NCBI GenBank assembly: GCA_016191785.1
Contig: JACPVJ010000186.1
Coordinates: 1 to 64,000 of the forward strand
Reading direction: 5' to 3'
Source of the DNA: Myxococcales bacterium
Lineage (GTDB): Bacteria; Myxococcota_A; Polyangia; Polyangiales; Polyangiaceae
DNA length: 64,000 nucleotides
Shown here piece after piece: positions 10,097 to 18,291 of this stretch (position 1 is its first letter; every line of letters begins with the position of its first letter). The notes below the pieces were generated by a model. That model did not search any database. It had not been told where the DNA came from and was given only the letters and a program-made list of their open reading frames with translations. The translations under genes and the position numbers were made by a program.

Positions 10097-10113
<17 letters not shown>

Positions 10114-10357
10114 CAGGCAGCTCCTTTTCGACGCGAAAATGGTCCAGCTCGCCCGCGAACCAGAGGTCGGCGGCGAGCACAGCGATCTCGTCCACGAGCG
10201 CGAGTATATCCGACAGCTCCGGCGACGCCGATTCGAGATCGGCAGCTCGCCCAACGCCCTCACGGCGAGCGGCCAGTCCGGCTCCGAGGTCGTGGGCTCT
10301 GTTTCGCACTTCGGCAGAGGAAGCTTCCCCCGCGGCGCCCGGAAATTCGCCTCGCAA
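10097..10357 (-). CDS. Small hypothetical protein upstream of the recombinase
   Basis: An 86-residue acidic frame (PELSDILALVDEIAVLAADLWFAGELDHFRVEKELPG). It ends 17 bases inside the recombinase coding region, so the two are probably translated together. No motif is recognised. A role in recombination or its control would fit the position but is not shown by the sequence. Confidence 0.4.
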
Positions 10358-10544
10358 ACCGGCGCCACTGCCGCGTCAATCCGCGACCACGACAGCGGCA
10401 GCAGCCGTCAATACTCGGTCAAACCAGCGACGAGAACCGCCAACCCCCGTCCAGGCTGCGCTCTCGACGCGCGCACGACGCCGTCGGGGCGACGTCCGTC
10501 CGCGTCCAATATCGGGTCACATCAGCCGCTAGAGCGAGCCTGCG

Positions 10545-11942
10545 CTAGTGCTGAATGGGGCCGTTCACCGACGGATCCGCGGTCGAATCCACCTGGACAT
10601 CGCCAGCATCTCCTCGCTGAGTTGTCGTTGTCGTTGCGGCTTCGGGCCGCGGACCGAACAGCTGGTAGCACTGCGCCCACTCGTGGCGCGCCCATTCGTA
10701 GCGGTGATTTCCTGCGGCCCACGTTTCGGGCAGCGGATCCCCACCCTCGTGCGCGCCGGCCACCTCGTCGACCCTCCCAGGCGGGAGCAGAACAGGCTCA
10801 CCGTCGTTGCCGCAGGCCCACACTTCCGAGCGCTGGATCTTCGTGTACGGGTACTTGATCCCGTCGGACCACAGCTTCATGTAGACCTGGCCCCAGGAGT
10901 ACGTCGCTTCGCCAAAAGGGGCGACAAATTCAGGTTCCTGCGGCACGGCCCAGAACCACGGCGGAAGGTCCGAAGGGCTCCACTGCTCCACGATGTAGCG
11001 CTCGAGCACTGCGCGCCGGTCACGGCGCCCATCCTCGCCCTTCAGCGGCCGGCCGGTTCGGGCGCAATGCTCGCGCCAGGCCTGCACCCAGGCGCGTTCG
11101 CACTCGCGGTAGAGGGCGTTCGCCGTCAAGAACGGCACCGGATCCTCGTCTTCGATGTGAACGCCCTCGACCGCCTGGTAGCGCTCAATCCACGGGACAG
11201 CCACCGCCGACCCGTCGGACCCGCGCTGCCACCCTTCCGAGCGCGAAACCGCCGTGTAGATCTTCCCCTGATAGACGAACGGTTCGCCGATGAACCGGTA
11301 CAGGAACACCTCCGCAGGCGGGATGAACCGCGGCGGCTGCGTGTGAGCAGCCCAGAATTCGTCGCTGAGACCCGCGGGGTCCCCGTGTTCCATGACGTAT
11401 CCAAGGAGCTCGTGCCAGCGCTTGGTGCCGCGACTTGCGGGCGTTGCCGAGGGCGCGGGCTTCGCATGCGCTGGGGCTTCCCGCTCTACCGGCAGCGCGG
11501 GCTCGACGGGCGCCACGATGGGCTCGCCGTTCGCATGGGCGATCAGCCGCTTCACGTCATCGAGCGAGAACATGCCTCGATCCGCCGGAGAAACGAGCCG
11601 GTCAGCGATCGCCTTGCTCAACTCTGCCACCTTGATACCGGCTTCCGATACGTCTCTCCTAGCCAGCACCGCTTTCCGAGTCAGCAGCGGCGCGACGCTC
11701 AACGCGGCCCAGTGAATGACGTACTTGCCATCGACCATCGTGGCGGGAAGACGCTTGCTCTTGATCCAATTGACCACCGTCGCGCGACTCTTGACCTCGA
11801 GAAGCGCCTGCACGTCGGCGACGCTGAGCGGGGCGTCCCCTACCCGAGGCCTTGGGCGCGCTGCCGACGCGCCAGCGGGGACGGCAACGCCCCCGGGCTC
11901 CTCGCCTCCTGGAACGGTGGGGTGATCAGCGTCGGTCGGCAT
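10545..11942 (-). CDS. HTH-domain hypothetical protein, 465 aa
   Basis: Residues about 39-82 (LSVADVQALLEVKSRATVVNWI...) look like a MerR/excisionase-type helix-turn-helix. The long remainder is rich in Trp, Tyr and acidic residues (YRFIGEPFVYQGKIYTAV, PPWFWAVPQEPEFVAPFG) and shows no enzyme motif I know; two segments have a similar pattern (PPRFIPPAEVF... and PPWFWAVPQEPEFV...), hinting at an internal repeat. There is no signal peptide. It lies next to the recombinase and probably belongs to the mobile region. Confidence 0.55.
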   Translation of the reverse strand: MPTDADHPTVPGGEEPGGVAVPAGASAARPRPRVGDAPLSVADVQALLEVKSRATVVNWIKSKRLPATMVDGKYVIHWAALSVAPLLTRKAVLARRDVSEAGIKVAELSKAIADRLVSPADRGMFSLDDVKRLIAHANGEPIVAPVEPALPVEREAPAHAKPAPSATPASRGTKRWHELLGYVMEHGDPAGLSDEFWAAHTQPPRFIPPAEVFLYRFIGEPFVYQGKIYTAVSRSEGWQRGSDGSAVAVPWIERYQAVEGVHIEDEDPVPFLTANALYRECERAWVQAWREHCARTGRPLKGEDGRRDRRAVLERYIVEQWSPSDLPPWFWAVPQEPEFVAPFGEATYSWGQVYMKLWSDGIKYPYTKIQRSEVWACGNDGEPVLLPPGRVDEVAGAHEGGDPLPETWAAGNHRYEWARHEWAQCYQLFGPRPEAATTTTTQRGDAGDVQVDSTADPSVNGPIQH

Positions 11943-12335
11943 CGAAGATATCCTCCTGCAAAGCGCGGGCGCGCTGGCCCCGCGCAGCGAGGTCGAGCCC
12001 GACGGCTAAAGATGAGTCGCGAAGCGGGCTCAGGCAAGGCGTCTTGCGGGGTTTGTCCCGCGCCGGCGGGCCGCGGGAGCGCCCCCCGATCAGCTGCTCG
12101 CCATCTCGCCCCGGTTCGCCTCTGGACCTTGGCAACCGCCCCGCAGGTCGGGCTCAGTGCCGATGTGACTCGACGCTGCTCATCAGCGAGCCGAGGCGAA
12201 CGTCGAAGCCGCCCGTGGTCACGATGGGCTCGCCCAAGCGCGGCTGGCGCCGAGGTCATCGATCGCACCTCGAATGCGTTCAAGCCGTCCCGGCTCGCGT
12301 TGACCCCTCAAGGGCTTCGCAAGCTCTGAGGTTCA

Positions 12336-12680
12336 TCACCCACGATGAGAGTCGACCCCCCACCAGTACGCGGGGCCAGGGAAGTTCACCGCAATCATCA
12401 GCTTCGTCGCCGGGAACGGCGACACCTTCGCCGGCAGTGAGCCGGTGACGCTGGCCGGCAGGGCAGGCTTCACCGTGGTGGTCGACGATGTGCCCGTGCA
12501 CCGCGCGGCTGCCGTCGTCGCCTTCACCAAAGCCGAGTGAGTGATCTGAATCTGCGTGACCGAAGAGGTCACTTTCTCGGTGCTCGTGATGTTCTCGATC
12601 ACGCGGAGAAAGTCGGGGCGCTTTCGGTCCCACTCACCGAGGCCAAGGCAAATGTGGCTGGTTCGGTCGGGTAAAGGCTT
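12336..12680 (-). pseudogene. Possible gene remnant
   Basis: On the minus strand the frame reads HICLGLGEWDRKRPDFLRVI ... FPGPAYWWGVDSHRG to a stop at 12,336, with composition more like real protein than its surroundings. No start codon with a ribosome site fits the beginning of the good-looking part, and I recognise no family. It may be the C-terminal remnant of a gene whose front was lost. Confidence 0.25.
12556..12572. promoter_or_regulatory. 17-bp palindrome GTGAC-N7-GTCAC
   Basis: GTGACCGAAGAGGTCAC, the most upstream copy of the island palindrome. It lies inside the remnant stretch, with no clear promoter beside it. Confidence 0.45.
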
Positions 12681-12818
12681 GCTTTGGTGATTCCGGCTGC
12701 GACACGGAAAGCGCCCCACACTCTCCAGGGCAACCCGCGTGCCGGCCCACTGCACGGCACAGTGCGTGCAAGCCGGGCCCGTGCGCCGTCCGGCGCAGAC
12801 CGAAGAGAGGAGAGAAGC

Positions 12819-12875
12819 ATGCAACGATGGAAGCTGCGCCCGATTGCTCACTGCGAGGAGGGACATCCTCGCTAG
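12819..12875 (+). CDS. 18-residue peptide, possible leader
   Basis: ATG 12819 is preceded by a strong purine-rich ribosome site (GAGGAGAGAAGC) and opens an 18-codon frame, MQRWKLRPIAHCEEGHPR. A GC-rich hairpin follows 25 bases after the stop and the Rieske gene follows that. The layout resembles a leader peptide before an attenuator, and the Cys and two His residues are suggestive, but the peptide could equally be the surviving start of a larger gene. Confidence 0.3.
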   Translation: MQRWKLRPIAHCEEGHPR

Positions 12876-12900
12876 TCCCGAGCAGGACTCGAAAAGGCTC

Positions 12901-12934
12901 CGCGGGCCGGCCGGCCCGAAGCTGCCGGCCCGCG
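12901..12934 (+). terminator. Strong GC-rich hairpin
   Basis: CGCGGGCCGGC (12,901-12,911) pairs perfectly with GCCGGCCCGCG (12,924-12,934) around a 12-base loop. It is followed by TTGGGGGG rather than a T run, so it is either a weak intrinsic terminator or an attenuator upstream of the Rieske gene. Confidence 0.5.
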
Positions 12935-12947
12935 TTGGGGGGTTCGT

Positions 12948-12964
12948 GTGATCGCCCGGGTCAC
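12948..12964. promoter_or_regulatory. 17-bp palindrome GTGAT-N7-GTCAC
   Basis: GTGATCGCCCGGGTCAC lies 32 bases before the first possible start of the Rieske gene. No good -24/-12 sequence was seen after it. Confidence 0.5.
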
Positions 12965-12996
12965 AGCGTCGGATGGGCGATTGAGATAGCTTCGAA

Positions 12997-13602
12997 GTGG
13001 TGAGCTGCTCCCGCTCGCCCAGGGGCGTCATCGTTCCGAGCAGCCGCTTGGTCCTTTCCAGGCGCCAGACCCTGCTCGTGCTCGGGGGCTCGCCGCTGGC
13101 GGTGCTTGCGCCCTTCGGGTGCGGCGGCGGCGCTGGCGATACTCCCGAGCACCGCGGCGGCAGCGCTAGCGACGCAGGTTACGATACGCTGACGGCGACG
13201 AGCTGCGATGACTCCGGATCCGGAGCGGTGAGCTGCTCGACCGCACCGGCGGGCCGCAACGTCGGCCAGCCGTGTGACTTCGCGCGCTTTCGCATCCAAC
13301 CTGCGCCGGGGGTGGATATGTTCGATAGCGCCCTGATCGGCCGCGACGAGCTGGGCTACTACGCCCGTTCTGCGATCTGCACGCACCAGGGCTGCAATCT
13401 CGCGAGCCTCGACGCGGTGATCCCCGAAGGCGTCGCTTGCCCCTGTCATGGCTCGATTTTCGACAACCACGGCGTAGTGTTCCCGGACCAACCCGCGAAG
13501 CTCGACCTCCGTCCCGTCGCAGTCGCGCTGGGCTGCGACGGGGGGCTGTACGTGGACCTCGCAACCACCGTCTCTCCCGACTTCCGGCTGCCGCTCCCTT
13601 AG
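12997..13602 (+). CDS. Exported Rieske 2Fe-2S protein
   Basis: The product is about 200 residues. A twin-arginine-like signal (SRRQTLLVLGGSPLAVLAPFG) ends at a Cys, so the protein may be exported folded and lipid-anchored. The Rieske cluster motifs CTHQGC and CPCHGS are present near residues 128 and 149, separated by the usual spacing, giving Cys/His ligands for a 2Fe-2S centre. An electron-transfer role in the periplasm is expected. The start is uncertain (GTG 12997, GTG 13000 or TTG 13048). A GTGAT-N7-GTCAC site lies just upstream, linking it to the island control pattern. Confidence 0.85.
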   Translation: MVSCSRSPRGVIVPSSRLVLSRRQTLLVLGGSPLAVLAPFGCGGGAGDTPEHRGGSASDAGYDTLTATSCDDSGSGAVSCSTAPAGRNVGQPCDFARFRIQPAPGVDMFDSALIGRDELGYYARSAICTHQGCNLASLDAVIPEGVACPCHGSIFDNHGVVFPDQPAKLDLRPVAVALGCDGGLYVDLATTVSPDFRLPLP

Positions 13603-13605
13603 GAC

Positions 13606-13619
13606 GGCGCACGTCTTGC
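13606..13619 (+). promoter_or_regulatory. Sigma-54 type -24/-12 promoter
   Basis: CGGCGCACGTCTTGCA has GG and GC ten bases apart. The predicted transcript would start near 13,631, three bases before the GTG at 13,634. Confidence 0.5.
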
Positions 13620-13633
13620 ACGCGGCGAGCCCT

Positions 13634-13882
13634 GTGAATCCCTTGACCCGCTTCTCCCGCTTTGCCCCGCTCGTCCTCGTCGTCGCTTGCGAGAGCGACC
13701 CGCCCGATCTCAGCGCGACTCCGGAGCCGCAGCGCAACCAGGCCTCCCTGCCGGCGCGCCCGGCCATTCCGTCCGATGGCGGGGCGAGCTGCTGCGGCTC
13801 ATCGATGTGCCAGGGAGTTCCGGGCGGGTGCGGGTGCCGCTCGGCAGGCAACGCGAACGCCGCTTGCGGCCCGAAGCGCTGA
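13634..13882 (+). CDS. Cys-cluster lipoprotein (paralogue of 44,191-44,466)
   Basis: The product has 82 residues from GTG 13634. The signal LTRFSRFAPLVLVVAC ends in a lipobox Cys. After a Pro/Ala-rich linker the C-terminus has CCGSSMCQGVPGGCGCR, then NANAACG: six Cys in the pattern CC-x4-C-x6-C-x-C...C. The lipoprotein at 44,191-44,466 ends in the same pattern (CCGAAMCRSVSGGCGCR...NANCG), so this is a genuine conserved small family. Cys-dense tails on a surface lipoprotein next to efflux genes suggest metal binding; I know no named family for it. Its predicted sigma-54 promoter would give an almost leaderless transcript. Confidence 0.65.
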   Translation: MNPLTRFSRFAPLVLVVACESDPPDLSATPEPQRNQASLPARPAIPSDGGASCCGSSMCQGVPGGCGCRSAGNANAACGPKR

Positions 13883-13893
13883 ACCGCGCGAAC

Positions 13894-13907
13894 GGCACCG
13901 ACCTTGC
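13894..13907 (+). promoter_or_regulatory. Sigma-54 type -24/-12 promoter
   Basis: CGGCACCGACCTTGCA is a strong match. The -12 C at 13,907 is 14 bases before the GTG at 13,921. Confidence 0.6.
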
Positions 13908-13920
13908 ACCGACCGTGCAC

Positions 13921-14430
13921 GTGAGCGCCGAACGGAATCTGGCCATGGAATCGGATCCACCTGCCGAAGCCCACGAGCAGCGGAAAGAACGCCTGCGCGC
14001 ACTCGCCCGCAAGCACTCGGTCGTGTGCGAGGTCTGGCCCGCGCGGATTTGCGTCAGCGGTGGGCTGCGCACCGTGGGTTACGATGTGGCGCTGATCGGC
14101 CGCCATCCCGACACGGAGACGCTCGTGAACCCGGGGTGCACGAAATGCCAGGCGATGTGGATCGACCTCGGCGCCCTGGCCCACGCGGCGCTGCCGCGCC
14201 CGGAATGGCGAACGCGTTTCGCCGTGCGCCCCTTCGACCACTCACTCCACTACTCCGCCTCACCGGACGCGCCAGGCGAGGTCGAGCTGGTGATCGAAGT
14301 GCGGCATCGCAGTGACTACGCGTGCGCCCTGGACGACTGCGAGGACGTGTGCCTGGGGCGCCTCATCGCCAACCTGAGATCGCTCGGCATCACCCAGGGC
14401 ACCCGCGGCCAGGGTCACGGCACGACGTAG
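13921..14430 (+). CDS. Hypothetical cytoplasmic protein
   Basis: The product has 169 residues from GTG 13921 (MSAERNLAMESDPPAEAHEQ). ATG 13945 is an alternative, but the sigma-54 promoter spacing favours the GTG. There is no signal peptide. Features seen are CTKCQAMWIDL (a CxxC), DYACALDDCEDVCLG and a beta-rich middle (FAVRPFDHSLHYSAS). The Cys pairs could bind metal. I recognise no family. The 3' end overlaps the convergent cupredoxin gene by 16 bases. Confidence 0.6.
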   Translation: MSAERNLAMESDPPAEAHEQRKERLRALARKHSVVCEVWPARICVSGGLRTVGYDVALIGRHPDTETLVNPGCTKCQAMWIDLGALAHAALPRPEWRTRFAVRPFDHSLHYSASPDAPGEVELVIEVRHRSDYACALDDCEDVCLGRLIANLRSLGITQGTRGQGHGTT

Positions 14431-14951
14431 ACGACGCCGCACATGCCGTTCGGGGACGGCGTGTCGCTCGCGTGGTCGGGGCAGTAGTAGGGGAAGAAGC
14501 CCGGCTTTGGGAAGGTGATGCCGAGCGAAGTCTGCTCCGGGTCGCCGATGTCGTGGATCGGGTTGTCTGCGACGTCCCCGGCACACGCGCTGGGCCAGAG
14601 CGGGTGCGCGAGGAAGTTCCCCTTCCACGTCACGGTCGTGTCCACCTTCACTTTCAGACAGCGCGGCGTGTACTTGCCGGTAAACTGGACGGTGACGGCG
14701 CTCGACGCCGTGAGGTCGACCGCCTCGGAAATCGTGCAAGCGCAGATCGGCGTGTCAGCAGTCGCATCCTGCGCCTCGCACTCCCAGCCGGTGGCGCCCC
14801 CGGCGTCCCAGCCGACCGCGGCAGTCCCGCCGCCGCCATCGTCACCGCCGTGCACCAACGTCAGACCGGGACGCCCGGTTGCCGTGTCGCCGTCGCAGCC
14901 GAGGAGGACGAGGCAGCAGCACAAGGCCGGCAGCGCATCGTGCGAGCTCAA
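14415..14951 (-). CDS. Blue-copper (cupredoxin-like) lipoprotein
   Basis: The product is about 178 residues. It opens with a lipoprotein signal ending LVLLGC. The C-terminal half has AVTVQFTGKYTPRCLKVKV, GNFLAHPLW and YYCPDHASDTPSPNGMCG: a His, then Cys-x2-His-x8-Met, the type I copper ligand arrangement of plastocyanin-like proteins. It would carry electrons in the periplasm. The only start in the right place is TTG 14951, whose TTGA overlaps the stop of the upstream cytochrome gene, so the two are likely coupled electron carriers. Confidence 0.75.
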   Translation of the reverse strand: MSSHDALPALCCCLVLLGCDGDTATGRPGLTLVHGGDDGGGGTAAVGWDAGGATGWECEAQDATADTPICACTISEAVDLTASSAVTVQFTGKYTPRCLKVKVDTTVTWKGNFLAHPLWPSACAGDVADNPIHDIGDPEQTSLGITFPKPGFFPYYCPDHASDTPSPNGMCGVVYVVP

Positions 14952-16009
14952 GGCGGGAGCCCGGTGATCCACTGGCCGACCGTTGCGAGCGCGGCGTCGT
15001 CGGCGAGCTCGGTCCCCAGCGGCGGCATCTGATCCAGGTTGCGGACCTTCATCCTCTGATAGAGCTGGCTCGTCTGCGGGGCGCCCGGCGTGACGATGAC
15101 CTGGGTGCCGTAGAGGTCGTGGAAGGCCGGCGCGCCGAGAGCCGTCTTGTAGAGCGGAGTCTCTTCGGGCGTCTTGGCGGAGGTGAGGAGCTTCAGACGC
15201 AGGGCGCGCTTCTGAGCCAGGAAGCTCTCGTCGTTGTGGCAATGGCCACAGTTGCCGTGCAGGTACCCGATCGTGCTTTCGACCACGCCGTCTCCGGGCA
15301 CGGGAAACTCCGCCGCGGGGGGCTGGGACAGCCAGCCCTTCGAGACGAAAGCCGCCAGCGCTCCTCCGCCGGCCTCCTTGCTGAGCTGGATCGCGCTCAC
15401 GCCGATCAGCACATCCCCGGCGCCGTTGTGACACTGCTCACACTGCTCGACGCTGGGCACGTCGTGCTTCGTGCCAGCCGCGTCGGGCACGCCTTCGGGC
15501 TTCGGATAGGCGTCGATTCCCGAGTCGTCCCAGACGTACGCGACCTTGAGCCAGCCGTCGGCACCCTCGGCTTGCTTCCACAAGAAGCGCGTCTCAATCA
15601 GCTTGTCAGCGACGCGGAACTCCTTCCACGTCTTGGTGCCGATGGGAAATTTCCAAACGTCCATGTAGGACGTGTCCACCTGGGTGCCGCTCGGGACGCT
15701 CACGAAGCGCTGCTTCTCGGCTCCGTCCGACCAGAGCGGAAAGCGTACGTCATAGGCCAGGACTCCCGGCGCGAGAGTCCGGCTCTGCATGTCGCTGAAG
15801 ATGCCGGTCTCGGACAGGCTCGCCGGCCCCGCGAACGGCACTGCGGCGTCCTTGCCAGCGTCGGCAGCCCCGGCTCCGTCGTTGAACGCGTCCACGAGCG
15901 CCGCGTCGGGGAGCTTCGGCTGCTCCTTGGCCACGCCGTCTGCCTCGCTTCCGCACGCCAGGGCCATGCCCGCAACGAAGAGCAGTCCTACCCCCGACCC
16001 GCCGCGCAT
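14948..16009 (-). CDS. Di-heme c-type cytochrome lipoprotein (SO2930-like)
   Basis: The product has 353 residues from ATG 16009 (GTG 16027 is an alternative). The lipoprotein signal ends MALAC. The central part (FPLWSDGAEKQRFVSVPSG, WKFPIGTKTWKEF) is typical of the SO2930/HNE_0200 family. Two CxxCH heme sites follow: CEQCH and CGHCH, with a late RMKVRNLDQMPPLG providing a possible Met ligand. It probably sits on the periplasmic face and passes electrons to the coupled cupredoxin. Confidence 0.8.
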   Translation of the reverse strand: MRGGSGVGLLFVAGMALACGSEADGVAKEQPKLPDAALVDAFNDGAGAADAGKDAAVPFAGPASLSETGIFSDMQSRTLAPGVLAYDVRFPLWSDGAEKQRFVSVPSGTQVDTSYMDVWKFPIGTKTWKEFRVADKLIETRFLWKQAEGADGWLKVAYVWDDSGIDAYPKPEGVPDAAGTKHDVPSVEQCEQCHNGAGDVLIGVSAIQLSKEAGGGALAAFVSKGWLSQPPAAEFPVPGDGVVESTIGYLHGNCGHCHNDESFLAQKRALRLKLLTSAKTPEETPLYKTALGAPAFHDLYGTQVIVTPGAPQTSQLYQRMKVRNLDQMPPLGTELADDAALATVGQWITGLPP

Positions 16010-16048
16010 CCCGCCAGAGCTTGGCACGCGACACGGAGAGCGTCACCT

Positions 16049-16065
16049 GTGACCAATTCGATCAC
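16049..16065. promoter_or_regulatory. 17-bp palindrome GTGAC-N7-ATCAC
   Basis: GTGACCAATTCGATCAC lies between the divergent cytochrome (minus) and PepSY (plus) genes and could serve either. No strong -24/-12 match was found on either side. Confidence 0.5.
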
Positions 16066-16100
16066 GCGGTCCCGAAGCGAATCGCGTTAGAAGGCCGCCG

Positions 16101-16802
16101 ATGAACCGGCGACTCTACGCGCTGCATCGCTGGCTCTCGGCAGCGGCGTTCTTGCAGCTCGCGATCTGGACGCTCAGCGGCGCGTTCTTCGCCATGGTCC
16201 CGATCGAGACCGTGCGTGGCCCCTTCGTCCAGGACGCCAATGTCCGTCCGCTGGAGGCTGGCGAGGTCGTCGCGCCCGGAGTGGCTCTCGGCCGCGCAGC
16301 AGCGCTCGGCCTCGACGCGCCGACCAGCCTCGAGCTTCGCGCCTCACCTGCAGGCCGATTTTGGCTGGTTCGCGCCAAGAACCGCGCGATACGCCTCTCC
16401 GCCGAGAGCGGGCAGGCTGCCCCGGTCACGCGCGAAGAGGCCGAAGCAACCGCGCGCCGCGATCAACCCGCATCGCCGGCCGTACGCGAAGCGCGCCGGC
16501 TCGAAGCGGCTCCCGTCGAGCTTCGGGGGAAGCCGCTGCCTGCATGGCGAATCGAGCTGGACGACGCCGCGCACACCGTCGTCTACGTCGACGCCACCTC
16601 GGGGGAGGTGACGGCGCGGCGCAGCGACCTCTGGCGCGCCTACGACTTCCTCTGGTCGCTCCACATCATGGACTACCGCGAGCGAGAGAGCTTCAACCAC
16701 TTGTTGATCCGGGGCGCGTCGGTGCTCGCCGTGCTCACCGTATTCAGCGGTGTCGTGCTGTGGGTGCTTCGCGCCAGACGTTGGTGGCGAGAGCGGACTT
16801 GA
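16101..16802 (+). CDS. PepSY-type membrane protein
   Basis: The product has 233 residues. A first membrane segment (AAAFLQLAIWTLSGAFFAM) near residue 15 and a second near the C-terminus (GASVLAVLTVFSGVVLWVL) flank a periplasmic region with PepSY-like strands (AWRIELDDAAHTVVYVDATSGEV). The motif SLHIMDYRERESFNHLL before the last helix is typical of PepSY-associated proteins, which often accompany iron or copper reductive systems. The downstream His-rich lipoprotein is probably in the same transcript. Confidence 0.7.
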   Translation: MNRRLYALHRWLSAAAFLQLAIWTLSGAFFAMVPIETVRGPFVQDANVRPLEAGEVVAPGVALGRAAALGLDAPTSLELRASPAGRFWLVRAKNRAIRLSAESGQAAPVTREEAEATARRDQPASPAVREARRLEAAPVELRGKPLPAWRIELDDAAHTVVYVDATSGEVTARRSDLWRAYDFLWSLHIMDYRERESFNHLLIRGASVLAVLTVFSGVVLWVLRARRWWRERT

Positions 16803-16836
16803 AGGAGGTTGCGAGCTGCGCTACACGCTGAGGCAG

Positions 16837-17079
16837 ATGGCACGTACAAGCATGTTGGCGCGGCTCGCGAGCGGCGGCCTGGTCGCCGGGGCGCTGGCCG
16901 GCTGCGCCGGGGCACAGCCGGCGCCCGCGGCCGCTCCGGAAGCGAGCGCGGCGAAACACCACTGCGCCGCCAAGGAAGGCTGCGGCGCCCTTCCCGGCGA
17001 GGACAAGCACCATTGCCGAGCCGCCGCGGATCATCACGACGAGCCCGAAGCGGGCGCGCACGCTCACGTTCCCGAGTGA
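16837..17079 (+). CDS. His/Cys-rich small lipoprotein
   Basis: The product has 80 residues. The signal MLARLASGGLVAGALAGC is a clear lipobox. The short mature part is Ala/Pro-rich and then dense in metal ligands: AKHHCAAKEGCGALPGEDKHHC followed by HHDEPEAGAHAH. A periplasmic or outer-membrane metal sponge is likely. It follows the PepSY gene by 34 bases with no separate promoter seen. Confidence 0.65.
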   Translation: MARTSMLARLASGGLVAGALAGCAGAQPAPAAAPEASAAKHHCAAKEGCGALPGEDKHHCRAAADHHDEPEAGAHAHVPE

Positions 17080-17085
17080 AGCCCG

Positions 17086-17961
17086 TCAGAAGTCGTAGCC
17101 GAAGTTGAGCCGAACCAGGTTATCGCTCGCCTTGCTGAGGCCGATGGCGAGTTGTTGATGCATCATGAACCTGCGGCTCAGGTGATGCATGAGGATGGGG
17201 CCGAGGTAGTGCTCCTGGCGGGCCGGCGTCAGGCCGAACGCCCTGGTGTCGCCGAGCGCCCCGTACATCTCGAGACCCACGCCGACACCACCAGCGTGTT
17301 CCGACGAGTGTTCTTCGCCGCCGTCCGCGCCCTCCATGGCGTGGCCGGCATGGTGACCGACCATCCACATCGCGCCGGCGGCGTAGCCGAAGGCGGTGTA
17401 GCCGCTCGTCACGTCGGTCTCGTTGATCCAGTTGAACGCGACGTTCACCGGTCCGAAGTCCTGCGACAGGACGAGCCTCGATTCGAGGATGCGCTCGCGA
17501 TCGGGCTCCTCTTCTTCAGCTTCCTGGTACGGTGGCTTGATCCAGCCCGAAGTTTCCATCTTGAATCGAGTCGCAGGATCCAGGTCCTCGAACTCCGCGT
17601 ACAACATCGGGTTCAGCGGGACCTCGCGCTCGAACACCCGGTAGCGCGTCTCCCAACGGAAACCGGTGAACCGGCGGTCGGAGCTCTCGAGATCCTCGAA
17701 CCACTCGATCATGAACTCGGTCGCCAGCTGGTTGCTGATGCCGTACTCGAGCTCGACCATGTGCGAGAGATACGTGCCGAACCCCTCCTCGCGACGCGCC
17801 GAAGAGGGCTCGGTGATGTCGTTCATCGACATCAGCTCCAGCTCGCCCCCCTCCACTTTGGAGTTGTAGGTGACGTTGTATCCGTAGTTCCCAGCTTGCG
17901 CGGATTCGCTGGCCACGAGGAGCGCTAGACCGAGGGCACTGCCCCACGCCGCGCCCCTCAT
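17086..17961 (-). CDS. Outer-membrane beta-barrel-like protein
   Basis: The product has 291 residues with a signal peptide (LGLALLVASESAQA). Alternating hydrophobic strands (YLSHMVELEYGISNQLATEF, TGFRWETRYRVFE, LVLSQDFGPVNVAFNW) and a terminal aromatic residue (RLNFGYDF) are typical of outer-membrane barrels. An internal loop is His-rich (MVGHHAGHAMEG...EEHSSEHAG), which could bind metal. The ATG overlaps the stop of the upstream gene (ATGA). Confidence 0.6.
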   Translation of the reverse strand: MRGAAWGSALGLALLVASESAQAGNYGYNVTYNSKVEGGELELMSMNDITEPSSARREEGFGTYLSHMVELEYGISNQLATEFMIEWFEDLESSDRRFTGFRWETRYRVFEREVPLNPMLYAEFEDLDPATRFKMETSGWIKPPYQEAEEEEPDRERILESRLVLSQDFGPVNVAFNWINETDVTSGYTAFGYAAGAMWMVGHHAGHAMEGADGGEEHSSEHAGGVGVGLEMYGALGDTRAFGLTPARQEHYLGPILMHHLSRRFMMHQQLAIGLSKASDNLVRLNFGYDF

Positions 17962-18194
17962 GCGTTGCCTCGGATCGGTAGAGCGGCGCGCACGCCCGAC
18001 CCGGGCTCGTCGAGCGCTTCGGCGGCTTCTCTGAGCGTGAGCCAGAGCGAGCGGAGCGTGTGCTCGTCCATCCTGAGCGTCGTGGGCCCCACGTGGACGG
18101 ACACGCAGCCGCAGTCCGAGCACAGATCGATGCGAGCCACCCTGCCTCGCACCAAGCTTCGTGGCCGACAGGTCTTCGCGATTTCGTCGAACAT
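17958..18194 (-). CDS. Small Cys-containing hypothetical protein
   Basis: The product has 78 residues from ATG 18194, preceded by a good ribosome site (GGAGG). It contains IDLCSDCGCVSVHVGPTTL, a CxxCxC cluster inside beta strands, and a helical C-terminus (LRSLWLTLREAAEALDEP). There is no signal peptide. A cytoplasmic metal or redox role is possible. It is the first gene of a two-gene operon with the barrel protein. The sequence TCGCACACACTTAGCT, 13 bases before the ATG, is a weak sigma-54 match. Confidence 0.55.
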   Translation of the reverse strand: MFDEIAKTCRPRSLVRGRVARIDLCSDCGCVSVHVGPTTLRMDEHTLRSLWLTLREAAEALDEPGSGVRAALPIRGNA

Positions 18195-18291
18195 TTCGAA
18201 CCTCCAGCTAAGTGTGTGCGAATCAATGCAACTTCGACCTCCGCGGTCCGATGCGCCCCCGCAGCGAGCTGCCACGGTCGCGCCCCGCTCA

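Larger units (their letters stand above)
11943..12818. other. Gene-poor stretch at the mobile/metal-island boundary
   Basis: About 880 bases with no convincing intact gene. Several overlapping frames exist on both strands but none has a good start or a recognisable product. The only part with coding character is on the minus strand, ending at 12,336. A copy of the 17-bp palindrome lies at 12,556-12,572. It looks like a junction made of remnants. Confidence 0.5.

Noticed and set aside
14415-15434. Minus-strand 339-residue frame
   Set aside because: The upstream two-thirds shadow the cytochrome gene; the real gene starts at TTG 14,951.
17961-18194. TCGCACACACTTAGCT as a firm sigma-54 promoter
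   Set aside because: Spacing and position fit but the -24 GG is CG and the -12 box is TAGCT; kept only as a weak possibility.
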